Positions 1 through 11,932 of a stretch of 64,000 bases of DNA are shown here, piece after piece. Each line of letters starts with the position of its first letter. The stretch's first letter is position 1. Source of the stretch: Trichopria drosophilae (taxonomy: Eukaryota; Arthropoda; Insecta; Hymenoptera; Diapriidae); NCBI GenBank assembly GCA_030407085.1, contig CM059586.1:36071501-36135500 (forward strand), read 5' to 3'. The translations under genes and the position numbers were made by a program. A model generated the notes under the pieces. That model was not told where the DNA came from and made no database searches. It saw only the letters and a list, made by a program, of their open reading frames with translations.

Positions 1-499
1 TAGTCGTTGTCAGTACCTTTGGAGGATACTCCTCTATGGAGGGCGAATCTGGCGTGATCTTGGCAAACAACCGTTCACAATTGAGGGATTCGATAATTGC
101 ACGTATGTGGGTGTGGTAAATACGAATCATTCCCTTCGCGTTATCGGTGACAAATATCTATATATGGGCACAACTCATAATAATCTGCAAGGCATAACAA
201 ATTATTGAGTAATATTATATATGGGTGATTCTCCTGAAAAGTACACGTTTTCGCAATTTTTTAACCAATAAATTTGTTATAGAAATAATTTTTTGTTTGT
301 GTGAAATATGTTGTGGGTACGTTCAGAAGTGAGAATCGAATGTTGCGCAAAATTCATGATTGTTATTATTAACGCTATAGCCATTCTTAAATTTTAATTA
401 TTGGTTATACATTAAATGAAGAATATTATATTGCAGGCTAAATATTAGTCAATATACACATAAAAATCACAAATTATGTTAGTGTATGATTAAAAATTG
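1..499. other. AT-rich stretch, no feature seen
   Basis: No open frame, repeat pair or RNA gene was recognised. The DNA is AT-rich and resembles the background of the rest of the window. Confidence 0.5.
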
Positions 500-1000
500 T
501 TAAATATTTCAAATTGAAGATGGCGGATCCATTATGACGGACCGAATTCTTAAAAACTTGATCAAGCTGAAATTGGGTATTTAAGGGATTTAGCGGTCGC
601 TGATCATGAATCCATCGACAGATAAGCTAAATTCAAGATGGTGGATCCAATATGGCGGATCAAATTCTAAAATTAAAGTGTTTAAAATTTGCAATTAATA
701 ATTATTTATTTAGTACAAAAACAATATTTACAAATACTACTTAATATAGTATTACATTCTTACTATACAATATTATTATTTTCTGGTTTTCCTTTTCGGT
801 TGTTTCCTAGAAGTTTGCGAGTTTTTCTAACCTAATGACAGTTTTCTAGTCGCAATTTTCTTACTTTTCTCTTCAAACTCGTTATTCACAAATGATAATA
901 TACACAATTTGGTTTCATTGGACAATCGTAACAGCTCATTTCGTTGAATCCGCCAATTTAAATATTAAAATCTGACATCACATTTGGATTCAGCGACCAC
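500..1000. repeat. Dispersed GGCGGATCC repeat, two direct units plus one inverted partial
   Basis: Two direct units carry the pairs 'atggcggatcc..atgacggacc' (about 519-545) and 'atggtggatcc..atggcggatc' (about 638-662), about 120 bp apart, joined by a 'gcggtcgctgatcatgaatc' segment. A reverse-orientation partial lies near 945-1000 (gaatccgccaattt ... attcagcgacc). The same unit recurs at 16800-17420, 18300-18370, 18590-18690 and 44910-44990, so this is a dispersed family and not a local duplication. No coding capacity is visible and the family is unnamed here. Confidence 0.7.
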
Positions 1001-3062
1001 GTTTTAGTGCTTCGCGGCCAGTTTTTTCCTAACTTCATAAATGTGTCGAACTTTTCAGAAAAGCAAACATTTTATAAATGCGAATGTATTTACCTTAAAC
1101 TTAGCACCTATTAGGGGCTATTGATAACGAATTTGAAGCTAGATTTTAAAAGTCCCAAATGGCGAATTGTAAACTATTTCAACATTTCGTATCATTTAAA
1201 AGCAAACGAAAACTATTCAGCATTTTTGTATTATTTCAAACATATTTTATAGTGTTTCACGTGCCTAAGTAATACAAGCAACGCGTGTTGCGATCCCATG
1301 CAAATTGTAGAATAATTGCAATCTAGGAGATGTTTTCCTATCAAGATCCCGTGGGTCCCCTTCTTTCATCCATACCCACAATTTATTATTGCATTTTGAT
1401 TTCGAAGAAGGAGATTACTAGATAGGTTTTATAATTAAAATTTAGCTTTAAAATCGATGAAAACTATAAAAGAAACAGATGGGTCAATCTTTCAAAAAAT
1501 CTAAGGAATAAATGAGATCAATAACCATTTGAATTATTATAATTATTAGATGCATTATTCTCATGACATATTGGTGATAGATATAAATACATAAATATAC
1601 AAAAATACATTTGTCAAAAGGTGAACCGCGACCGACGCTGGTGTAGAGTCTGACCTCATATTCCAATTTTTATTCGCTATTTTGAGTTCTGATATTTTCC
1701 TTACTGTTATTTTTTATCTTCAATCATATTATATTCATCTGAACCGTTTAGTATGTTTTTAAAGTTGACCATTGATCTCGAAAACTTTTACATTTAAGGG
1801 TTAAAATATCTATTAAATAATTACAAAAGTATTCAAATGTTTAATTAAATTACCAATTTTTATATTAAAACAAAAAAAAAAGATTTCTTTGTTTAAATAA
1901 ATTTTTTTATAGCAGTTATTATTTAATTACAGTTCGTTAATTCTTTCTAAAGTCTTTTCCAAACTACTATATTTTTGGAACATTAGGACGGAGGAAAAGG
2001 ACATGTAAGTATTCTTTACATTCAAAAAATTTTACCAAAACATAAAGTAAAGTAACAAAATGTCCACCATTCGTCAATTTTCAGCGCCAAAGAATATATT
2101 TACTTTTTTAGGTATAATAGAAAATACATTACATTCTGTAATTTTTACTCACTGTATGTATCTCCAGTGTATGCTAATAAATTACAACCGGAAAGAGGCG
2201 AAAATCCTATCTTATCCAATAACAATTTTAAGGAAATTTGTGATGTATTCTAAGTGAAAAATTACAAATCTTTACGTTACTGTGGCAATGTTATACATAT
2301 ATTCTAATCCTTAATCACCATTTCGCAAAATTACAGTTGCGATTGGGAGGTTACAAACTGAAGTTTATATACGTCAATTTCAAATCAAACATTTCCATCA
2401 TCTTAATTATCCAGCACAATCGTTAAAACATATGGCTCAGTTAAAAATGTTTAAGAATTATTTATTTGTTCCTGTTCCTCATTAAGAATTCTACATGAAT
2501 TTTAAGAAATATATATAAAACTAGATGGTATTGTTTTGAACGCGATGTTATGAAAAAACCAAAAAATAACGGCTTTGGCCTACAAATTAATAAAAACTAA
2601 AAAGCCGTTGTTTGTTATACATACATGAAACCAGTTTCTTCTCTCATAGTTAAGATGAAACTGGAGATGGCCTCGAATTTTACATCCATTGTATGGAGAA
2701 TTAATGTTTATCCATTAAGAGCGCGTAGAACATATTCTAACTATTAAGTGAAGCCAATGCAAAGTCTGTAATATCCTTTAATGGTATTCAGTTTCTATTG
2801 ACCAATAAAAATTGTCCAATAAAACTGCGGTATTCGATACATTTTTAAAATCTGTATTGCTGTTTTTTCTATGCATGTACGGAAAAACTTTGTTCAGTAA
2901 AAATGACCTTTCGGGTAGAAATGAACTTGTGCATACATGTTATAAACGTTTCAGTATTTTTATACTAATTATTCAGGAAATATTTCACAATTTCAGGACA
3001 CAATTTATGATGTACCTTGTATTCCCTGACAAATTTCCAAGATTTCACTCAGATTCGCGTGA
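1001..3062. other. AT-rich stretch, no feature supported
   Basis: Only chance-length open frames are present (60-65 codons, low complexity). The 137-codon frame at 2812-3225 runs through the MITE at 3071-3265 and is treated as spurious. Short homopolymer A and T runs are common. Confidence 0.5.
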
Positions 3063-3273
3063 TATGCGTAGGCCCGGGAACAAAGTTCCGAAAATCAACG
3101 CACCGAAAGGCCAAAATTTAGATATAGCATGGCTCCAGTGTGATTTTCTTCACTTTATCTTTGAAAATTTGGCAAAAAGAAAGCAAATTAAAATACCTCG
3201 GACTCACCCAATATCGAAATTTTAGTCTTTCGGGGTTTTGATTTTCGGAACTTTGTTCCCCGGCCTATGCGTG
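3063..3273. mobile_element. 195-bp MITE (3071-3265) with 7-8 bp target duplication
   Basis: The outer arms are inverted repeats about 48 bp long: left 'ggcccgggaacaaagttccg' and right 'cggaactttgttccccggcc', continuing inward through 'aaaatca' and 'cgaaagg' against 'ctttcgg' and 'tgatttt'. The flanks are direct repeats, 'tatgcgta' (3063-3070) and 'tatgcgtg' (3266-3273), identical in seven of eight bases. An 8-bp duplication would fit hAT- or P-type transposition, but no transposase is present to decide. The termini are unusually GC-rich for this region. It is a non-autonomous element. Confidence 0.75.
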
Positions 3274-5288
3274 TCGTCCATCATATCGGTTGAATACTGA
3301 GAAATTCCTAGTAATGCTTCAAAAAAACTCGTATTTCTACACGCCCTTATACTCCTTGCATCAAACATGTCACTTCTGTAGAGACGTTTCCACGGTCACA
3401 TTGAAATATTTCAAAACAAATGTAACAACTGCTGTAACTGCTGGAACATACTTTTGTTTTTCAGTGCGTTTATTAGACAAACGTAATATAAAAAATACTC
3501 TGCCACTTCCTTGGTAGAAATTTGTCCATTTTTTCTTAGGCTAGCCATTTCCCCTATACCTTTAACATGGTAAATAAGAATATTATACAAGAATTGTACA
3601 ACTATTTTTTCATTTCTACCAGGGATAATCAATTTGTTACTGTTTTTCTTCCATTATATGCAACAACAATAAATTCTATTACTATGTCTCAGAAATTCAA
3701 CAACGTAAATAAAATAAGTGTAATGATTAACAATCAGAAATTTCATTTTCAACATTGATATAGAAAATGTATTCTAATATATTTTAGGAAAAATGAATAA
3801 TAATAATGAATTCCGGTTTGTCATACAAATTTGCATCATAACCTATAACAATATTTTTTCTAGTAACGTACCTTTTCACGGTGCAATTATATTTGAAAGA
3901 AAAAAGAAAGAAACCAACTTGCACGTTAAATATAAAGATATCGACAAATTTATAATTACTGATTAATCTGATTACGTCTTATTTCTCTTTAACACTTTTT
4001 CCTAAAACACTTTTTGTCATTTTCAAAATTTTCTTTCCTTTCAAACAAAATATTTTTCCTCATTAGCACTTATAATTTTAAATATAGATAATGGTTTGTT
4101 TTAAATTCCAAATAATGGGTTCGAAATAAAACTGAATGTATTATTATATATAATTATGATATATATCATAGAATTAATGAATGCTTTTACAAAAACATAT
4201 AGAAAACAAAGCGAAGTACTGTACTCGACGACGTGTATCGCTGAGAATAATCTGTTTTGTAATTATAAGGTGCCATGAATACAATCAGTGTTTCGTCGAC
4301 ATATTGCTTTTTTCCGTTCTAAAAACAGTTTTATTCTCACCACCTAGCACGTAGTTACTTTATGGAATATTCTACTACTCTTTTTTTAATACTCCAAAAT
4401 GTAAATATCTCATGAAAGCACATAATAAAGATTTAATTTTTCAACATCTTTTCGTAATTACTTATGAATAATAATGGTCATAATGAATAAAATATTAAGT
4501 ATAATTAACTTATTAAATGTATAAATATTATAACTTGATTTTAAGATAAATTATCGGACAGGGATTAACATTCCGGTTATATTACTGAATTGTGAAATTA
4601 TATATATATAAATAATATTCTTATATCACCAATTTGTAAAATATTTTAATGAAATCTCAAAACTCTTCCATTCGAAATAACTTGCACCCGACTGCAAAGG
4701 ACGTACACAATTCAGATAATATCACACATATTGTCGTAGAAAACTTATTAAGAAAATCGTAAAATAACTAAAAACGCCGAAATATTTTGGTAATCTGAAA
4801 TGTTTGTTTTTGTGTTTTAAAATAGTACCTAAACGGATATCGATAACTTACCTTTTAATATTATGACATGCGTAATTTGATTCTTTCAATTGCGACCATT
4901 TTTAGGTGTGTCAAAATAATTGATGAAATTTTTTAATATATTGATATAAACTAAATTAGCATAATAAAACATGTACATTTATAACCAATTAAATAAATAA
5001 TGCAATTTTACTGGAAACTAAAAATTGTGAATATCAAACTAATTGCATAAGATCGCTGAAAATGTGGTTATCTTTATTAATAACGCGAAATTATTAAATA
5101 ACCAAAATTGCATTTTTCAAGCAGTCATAAAATGTACTTTTTGACATTATACGTTTGTGACATTTCTTTCGTGATCATTTCTTAAATTTAAAGTAATATA
5201 TCATAAATTGATTACTTTGCAATAATATAATGAAATTTTAATAAAATGTTTGGGATTTGGTAGCCGACTAATTCGTAGATACATACAC
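3274..5288. other. AT-rich stretch, no feature supported
   Basis: Several frames of 60-75 codons overlap on both strands without any recognisable domain. No inverted repeat of note was found. Confidence 0.45.
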
Positions 5289-5358
5289 TACAAAAAAGGC
5301 GTCTTCTTTTAAGACGTTTATGTGGTCATATTTAAGACATTTTTTTGCGCCTTTTGTA
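5289..5358. mobile_element. 66-bp TA-flanked mini-palindrome
   Basis: The ends 'caaaaaaggcgtctt' and 'gcgccttttg' are inverted and flanked by TA on both sides (5289-5290 and 5357-5358), with aagacg/aagaca motifs inside. It may be a very short or internally deleted relative of the GACGTCTT-rich element at 21283-22090, but the shared motif is short. Confidence 0.45.
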
Positions 5359-5526
5359 AACTACTTTGTTCAAGCCGGTTATACGTGTCGAAAATATTTA
5401 TAAGAATCGATATTCAGGAAATGGCGGCATTTTCAAATTTTAGAAATCTAAAATTTCATTTATTAAGAAATAAATAAATGGAATTATTTCTTGATTATTA
5501 ATAAAATAAGTAGGAAACTTTTAAGA

Positions 5527-5863
5527 AAGTCTTAAAATTGTTACATCTAAAATTAAGCACTGTAAAAGGCTAAATTGCAGACTAAAATTGAGCAAATTTT
5601 CTTAAATTAACTCAATATTCGCGTTTAAAGTCTTATTTCAGACAGCAAAGTTTAATTTTAGTCGAGATTTATGTTTAAGAAAAGTTAGAGAATTCTTATT
5701 TCGAACCTGAATATTGACTAAAGTAAGTTTCCAAAACTAAAAACAAGATTTTAAAAGCAAATATTAATTTAATTTAAGAATTAGCTCAATTTTAGACTAA
5801 CATTAAGCCTTTTACAGTGCTTAATACCAGATGTAACAATTTTAAGACTTTTTTTTCTGTGTA
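5527..5863. mobile_element. CACAGAAAA-family MITE, copy 1 (degraded left end)
   Basis: The left arm 'aagtcttaaaattgttacat' and the right arm 'atgtaacaattttaagactt' are inverted. They continue through 'gcactgtaaaaggc' and 'gccttttacagtgc'. The right end reads 'tttttctgtg' followed by TA, as in the copies at 5994-6304 and 59674-60046. The left terminal bases have decayed. No transposase is present. The TA flank suggests a Tc1/mariner-type mobiliser. Confidence 0.75.
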
Positions 5864-5991
5864 ACTAATGTTTTTATTCCTAGGTACAATTATTGGACAT
5901 CCGCACATGAACAAGATCGTAACTTCACTTTTACACATAATTGACGTACTTACATACGTCTTTGCTTTTGCATTCGAATTGACTTGAATCG

Positions 5992-6306
5992 TACATAGAA
6001 CAAAAAAAAATTGTCTTAAAATTGTTACATCTTAAATTCATCATCAGGTGAGGCTTAATTTAAGCCCGAAATTGGGTTAATTTTCTTATATTCAGTCAAT
6101 GTTATGGCTTAAAGTCTTACTTTCAGTGAGCAAAATTGACTTTTAGACGATATTTTGGCTTAAAATAAGATTTATCGAGCTTATGGCATTTAAGTTAGAC
6201 GAATCTTATTCCAAACCAAAATATCGTCTGAAAGTGGGCTGAAATTAAGCCTCACCTAATGATGAATTTAAGATGTAAAATTTTAAGACTTATTTTTTTC
6301 TGTGTA
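5992..6306. mobile_element. CACAGAAAA-family MITE, copy 2 (5994-6304)
   Basis: The 311-bp element is bounded by TA at 5992-5993 and 6305-6306. The right end 'tttttttctgtg' is canonical and the left end 'catagaacaaaaaaaaattg' has diverged. Long inverted arms share 'gttacatcttaaattcatca' and 'gatgaatttaagatg', then 'ggtgaggcttaattt' and 'aaattaagcctcacc'. Its interior closely matches the copy 53 kb away at 59674-60046. A zinc-finger remnant begins right at its right end. Confidence 0.88.
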
Positions 6307-6604
6307 CCCTTTATTGTACGCTATAATCGTGATTCCGTTCATCCTAATTTCCTTTTTTTTGGAGACGGATCAAAAGGCATGGTCGCTTTACCAGTTTAGG
6401 ACAATTTCTTTTGATTTGCTTGTAAAGCACATAATTAGGCATCACAAAAATGATCCAAAATTTAAAGTGAAATGTGTTTTAAATGGATGCGGTGCTCCGT
6501 TTACACAGTGGAGAGCTTTAAATACCATATTTTACACAACAATTGTTTACGTATCAATCCATTTCACGATATTAATGATCAAAAAAGCGAAGAGGAAAAT
6601 GCAG
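6302..6604 (+). pseudogene. Degenerate C2H2 zinc-finger exon remnant
   Basis: The open frame continues to 6664, but 'aaaatgcag' followed by GTATAT at 6605 is a plausible splice donor, so I end the exon candidate at 6604. The middle reads like a paired C2H2 arrangement seen in transposon-associated insect proteins. A first finger keeps its histidines (KHIIRHH) but lacks its cysteines. It is followed by 'NDPKFKVKCVLNGC', a C-X4-C pair typical of the second finger, whose histidines are lost. There is no convincing start codon; the frame begins inside the MITE terminus. It is most likely a captured or decayed exon. The resemblance is a motif judgement without a database search. Confidence 0.4.
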
Positions 6605-6664
6605 GTATATATAGAGAGATTTTTAGGTTATGTTAAGACCGTGCAGGTCTCTCCAAGTAACTAT

Positions 6665-7693
6665 TGACTTTTGTACCGAATCATCGATTATAACGACCGA
6701 AAAAAATCTCAACAAATGAGACGTTTTTACGGTGCCAGTTTTTGCAGTGCTGATCATTCTACGGCATAATTCTTTTATTAGAATATTTATTATACTTAAT
6801 TAATACAAATTTTCATTTATTGAAATAATTAATATATTAAAGTAAAAAATTCTTAATTATTCGATATTTTTAATGGTATTCATACACCATTTCCGTAAAT
6901 ATCGAGTTGTAGACCGCTCGAATTGATTATCGATTTATCGACGTTAGAATTGCAGTTCAACCAATTACTGCACTGATATCAGGTTCAACCGATATAAGTT
7001 CATTGTAACTCTATACGGAAAGGAACTTCGTCCCTAACCGTAATGTCGTCCCTTATTATGAAAGCCACTTGATAGTCAACTATTCATTGCTATTGGAAAT
7101 TAATAGTATCAAAATTACCTTTCAGTAAGTCATATTATTCAATTAAAAATATGTCATACTATCTATTTATTATGATTATAAAAATCAGTATTTAACCGAA
7201 AATTTAAGTTCAATTAATAAACACAATTTATGTAATATCTGATGAAGGTCTAAAGAAGCTCCTTGGTATCAGACTTGGTGAACTATCTTCTCTCATACCA
7301 CTCAAATTTTAGTCAATTGAGAAAAGATTATCAAAACAAAAAATGAATTTAATCACCTATTCGAGACGATTCCCAATTTGCAACTCGCACCATCCCCTTT
7401 AAAAAGATAGCGATTACCGATAATTTGGTCGGTAGAGCTATTAAATATGTCTATAACTACAATTCAAGAATAATAAGAAACATAAAATAAAAACACTACT
7501 TTCTGAATGCTATCCTAAGAATCCAATAGATATACATGTAAACAATCGAATTAAGTCATCTATTAATAATTCCCAAATAATAATAATTAAAATACAAACA
7601 ACGCCAATTTTTATTTGAAAGTAGAAATTGGTAATAACCTACACCAATCTTTACAACATAAATTAAGCTTCTCCAACACTAATGCATAATCTA
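6665..7693. other. AT-rich stretch, no feature supported
   Basis: No repeat, long frame or RNA gene was recognised between the zinc-finger remnant and the foldback element. Confidence 0.45.
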
Positions 7694-10299
7694 ACATCGA
7701 TATGACAGTGAAGCTAGCCGCATTTTCTAGCCGCATATTGGGCCGCGCCAGTGGTTCTCACGCTATTATCGGTTTTCTCAATAATTAGGCTGTTACAAGT
7801 TTTGGAAAGAGACAATCGCATTGTATACTATTCGACAGTTTACAGATTGATTATCGAAGGTAACTAAAGAGCTTTAGTCGAAAAATTGCTGAAATAATTG
7901 CTGAATGCGACAATTTTACGTTTATTACGAAAAATCGCCTACGCAATGACCTGGCAGCTTGCCGCGGGATAATAATATGAATGAAAATTCACCGACATAA
8001 TCCGACATGTTACCCACATAGTCGATGCACAAGAATAACTAAATTGCTTAAATTGTTGCTGAATCCAATATTTCAGCTTTTTTCTTGAAGTATGGCCTAA
8101 ACAAAATCCTGGCAAGGTGCGACTGTACTATAAAATGCATGAAAGTGTGTAGGAATGAATCCTAAATATCATCCATGCCATTTAGTTGACGCACACGAAG
8201 TTATAAATTGCTTAAATCGTTGCTGAATCTGGGAAACCTCCGATTTTCACGAAAAGTAGCTTATACAAAGTTCTGGCAAGGTGCGGCTGTACTATAAAAT
8301 GCATGAAAGTGTGTAGGAATGATTCCTAAATATTATCCATGCCATTTAGTTGACGCACACGAAGATCTAAATTGCTTAAACCGTTGCTGAATCTTGCAAA
8401 CCTCCGATTTTCACGAAAAGTAGCTTATACAGAGTCCTGGCCAGGTGCGGCTGTACTATAAAATGCATGAAAGTGTGTAGGAATTATTCCTAAATATTAT
8501 CCATGCCATTTAGTTGACGCACGCGAAGATCTAAATTGCTTAAACCGTTGCTGAATCTTGCAAACCTCCGATTTTCACGAAAAGTAGCTTATACAAAGTT
8601 CTAGCAAGGTGCGGCTGTACTATAAAATGCATGAAAGTGTGTAGGAATGATTCCTAAATATTATCCATGCCATTTAGTCGCGGCACACGAAGTTATAAAT
8701 TGCTTAAATCGTTGCTGAATCCGGCAAACCTCCGATTGCAGCCGCGCCTTGCCAGAACTTTGTATAAGCTACTTTTCGTGAAAATCGGAGGTTTCCCAGA
8801 TTCAGCAACGATTTAAGCAATTTAGATCTTCGTGTGCGTCAACTAAATGGCATGGATGATATTTAGGAAGCATTCCTACACACTTTCATGCATTTTATAG
8901 TACAGCCGCACCTTGCCAGGACTCTGTATAAGCTCCTTTTCGTGAAAATCAGAGATTTGCCGGATTCAGCAACGGTTTAAGCAATTTAGATCTTCGTGTG
9001 CGTCAACTAAATGGCATGGATAATATTTAGGAATCATTCCTACACACTTTCATACATTTTATAGTACAGCCGCACCTTGCCAGAACTTTGCATAAGCTAC
9101 TTTTCGTGAAAATCGGAGGTTTGCAAGATTCAGCAACGGTTTAAGCAATTTAGATCTTCGTGTGCGTCAACTAAATGGCATGGATAATATTTAGGAAGTA
9201 TTCTACACACTTTCATGCATTTTATAGTACAGCCGCACCTTGCCAGAACTTTGTATAAGCTAATTTTCGTGAAAATCGGAGGTTTCCCAGATTCAGCAAC
9301 GATTTAAGCAATTTATAACTTCGTGTGTGTCAACTAAATGGCATGGATCATATTTAGGAATCATTCCTACACACTTTCATGCATTTTATAGTGCAGCCGC
9401 ACCTTTCCAGAACTTTGTATAAGCTACTTTTCGTGAAAATCTGAGGTTTGTCGGATTCAGCAACGATTTAAGCAATTTATAAATTCGTGTGCTTCAACTA
9501 AATGGCATGGATGATATTTAGGAAGCATTCCTACACACTTTCATGCATTTTATAGTACAGCCGCACCTTGCCAGGACTCTGTATAAGCTCCGTTTGCAAG
9601 ATTCAGCAACGGTTTAAGCAATTTAGATCTTCGTGTGCGTCAACTAAATGGCATGGATAATATTTAGGAAGGATTCCTACACACTTTCATGCATTTTATA
9701 GTACAGCCGCACCTTGCCAGAACTTTGTATAAGCTAATTTTGGTGAAAATCGGAGGTTTCCCAGATTCAGCAACGATTTAAGCAATTTAAAACTTCGTGT
9801 GTGTCAACTAAATGGCATGGATAATATTTAGGAATCATTCCTACACACTTTCATGCATTTTATAGTACAGTCGCACCTTGCCAGGATTTTGTTTAGGCCA
9901 TACTTCAAGAAAAAAGCTGAAATATTGGATTCAGCAACAATTTAAGCAATTTAGTTATTCTTGTGCATCGACTATGTGGGTAACATGTCGGATTATGTCG
10001 GTGAATTTTCATTCATATTATTATCCCGCGGCAAGCTGCCAGGTCATTGCGTAGGCGATTTTTCGTAATAAACGTAAAATTGTCGCATTCAGCAATTATT
10101 TCAGCAATTTTTCGACTAAAGCTCTTTAGTTACCTTCGATAATCAATCTGTAAACTGTCGAATAGTATACAATGCGATTGTCTCTTTCCAAAACTTGTAA
10201 CAGCCTAATTATTTAGAAAACCGATAATATCGTGAGAACCACTGGCGCGGCCCAATATGCGGCTAGAAAATGCGGCTAGCTTCACTGTCATACATCGAT
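7694..10299. mobile_element. 2.59-kb foldback transposon (7702-10291) with 8-bp target duplication
   Basis: The direct repeat 'acatcgat' lies at 7694-7701 and 10292-10299. Between them the element opens with 'atgacagtgaagctagccgc' and closes with its exact reverse complement. About 385 bp of unique-sequence arm on each side is nearly identical in inverted orientation. Inside these, both arms consist of ~164-bp tandem units pointing toward the centre, with the orientation switch near 8738. Almost the whole element can therefore fold on itself. This layout matches the Drosophila foldback class: long terminal inverted repeats containing internal tandem repeats. An 8-bp duplication fits hAT- or P-like transposition. 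No transposase frame is present, so it is non-autonomous. Arm similarity is high, which suggests recent activity or gene conversion. Confidence 0.92.
8045..9905. repeat. Inverted tandem array of ~164-bp units inside the foldback element
   Basis: The marker 'ctgtactataaaatgcatga' recurs near 8123, 8287, 8451 and 8616 on the + strand, a spacing of about 164 bp. Its reverse complement precedes the 'acagccgcacc' marks at about 8743, 8902, 9066, 9229, 9393, 9557, 9702 and 9867. The left arm thus holds about four units and the right about eight. One right-arm spacing is only about 145 bp because a ~19-bp block ('tttcgtgaaaatcggagg') is missing near 9593. Units differ by a few substitutions. Unequal copy number in the two arms points to unequal exchange or replication slippage. 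No protein is encoded. Confidence 0.9.
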
Positions 10300-11613
10300 T
10301 ATTGCAAAAAACAAAGAAAAGCTAAATAAAATGAAAAAAAAATAACTCCATTTATTATATAAAACACATGTGTAATTACGCGATGCCACCTATGACCTAT
10401 TGACAACGAAATAAAATGGTCAAGCAGAAGAATTTCGGAAATGCTGCATATACAACTTCAAAAAATGCTTTAAACAAAATCGACAATTGTGAAACTTTTA
10501 ATTCAGTTTATGAAGAACTATTAATATCTCTTACGATGAAAAATATTATGAAGTAAAGAAATCGAACTATTCGATGTATATTCTTTAAATTGTACATCTA
10601 TTGACAACTAATACGCAAGACAGTAGTTCTGAGGTGAAAACGCTAACAAATCAAAATAAATGTTTAATTCTCAAAGTGATGTAAGTTTACATATTGCCAC
10701 GTGATATAATTTACATGGCATATTCTGGAGAGGATTCAACACAATTTGCAAACAACCGTTCTCGCAGCAAGGCGTCGTATAATTGCATAGGTCTTCGTGT
10801 ACAAGATAACTCTATGCACGTAATCAGTATATCATTTGTATTAACATTGCGTACATGTACTAGGTATTTAGTTAATAATATTTGTTAACGTTATATAAAT
10901 TTTTGCAATTCTATTTTACTGTAATTTATAGTTAATGCTAAAGTACGTCTAAAATAATAATTATTGTAGGACTAATTTTTCAGCATCAGAGCATCGAGTA
11001 ATTTACATACAAGTGGATCCATTCTTATCTAAATATGAAAATTGAACAGAATCATATATAGGCAAAGTATTGAATTCATACATCTTAAAAAAAAACAATT
11101 AAAGTTTTATTACTAATCGTAAACAGTTAATAATTTGTGTATCCATATTTAAACATTAATATGATAGGTTATAACTAAATGACCCAATATTTTTTCTAAT
11201 TATCGGTAATCACAATGTACCCTACTGCTAGCAATATACATTATCTTTGTGTAAACTGCATAAAAGGTCTTCCAACAAATGGTCTAGATGATTGAAAAGA
11301 CCATAATTGCATGCCACGGTGATGGATACGTGATAAAATAGTATGTTACTCCAAAAATTCAATTTCAATTTCTAACTCTCTGTTCACAAAGATGCTCACT
11401 TTTAAACTAAGTAAAATAAAAAATTGTTGTTTTCAGTGTTCGTTTTTTTTTCATATCTCCAATACTAAGACCTAACATACATTACACAGCACTTCTTTAT
11501 GAAACACAATTATATTTATTTCACATTTATTTATATTTTAATAGAGGTATATGACAAAAATATGTTTATTTACCCCACGAATATATCTGTTACATTTATT
11601 TTAAAAATAGTTC
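10300..11613. other. AT-rich stretch, no feature supported
   Basis: No repeats or genes recognised. A 64-codon frame at 10694-10888 has no visible domain. Confidence 0.45.
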
Positions 11614-11932
11614 TACCCTGAGAACTCGTCAGTAGTAAATGATATTACAATTGTAATATATATTACTATTTTAATACGAAAATTGAATATTCGTTCAAAA
11701 GTGAGAATAATTCGTAGTATATTTTGAAAAGTTGCTACTTGAAGTAGTAAAATTCAATGGAATCATGGCCAAATATATCACGTAACTGATAAATTTTACC
11801 ACTTCGAGTAGTAACTTTTCAACATGTAATATGAATTTTTCCAACTTTTGAACGAATATTTCATTTTCGTATTAAAATGGTAATATTTGTTACAATTGTA
11901 ATAACATTTTCTACTTATGAGTTCTCAATGTA
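11614..11932. mobile_element. 315-bp palindromic MITE (11616-11930), TA flanks
   Basis: The terminal arms 'tgagaactcgtcagtagtaa' and the inverted 'ctacttatgagttctca' continue through the shared 'attacaattgtaat'. A second inner pair, 'agttgctacttgaagtagta' against 'ctacttcgagtagtaactttt'-like sequence, makes most of the element self-complementary. TA lies at both outer boundaries. It is non-autonomous, probably of Tc1/mariner type, and no second copy was seen in the window. Confidence 0.8.

Noticed and set aside
2812..3225. 137-codon plus-strand open frame
   Set aside because: Half of it is the MITE at 3071-3265, it starts at a non-ATG codon, and it has no domain.
8045..9905. Tandem units considered as a CRISPR array
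   Set aside because: The units are ~164 bp, nearly identical throughout, without spacers, and reverse orientation inside a transposon of a eukaryote.
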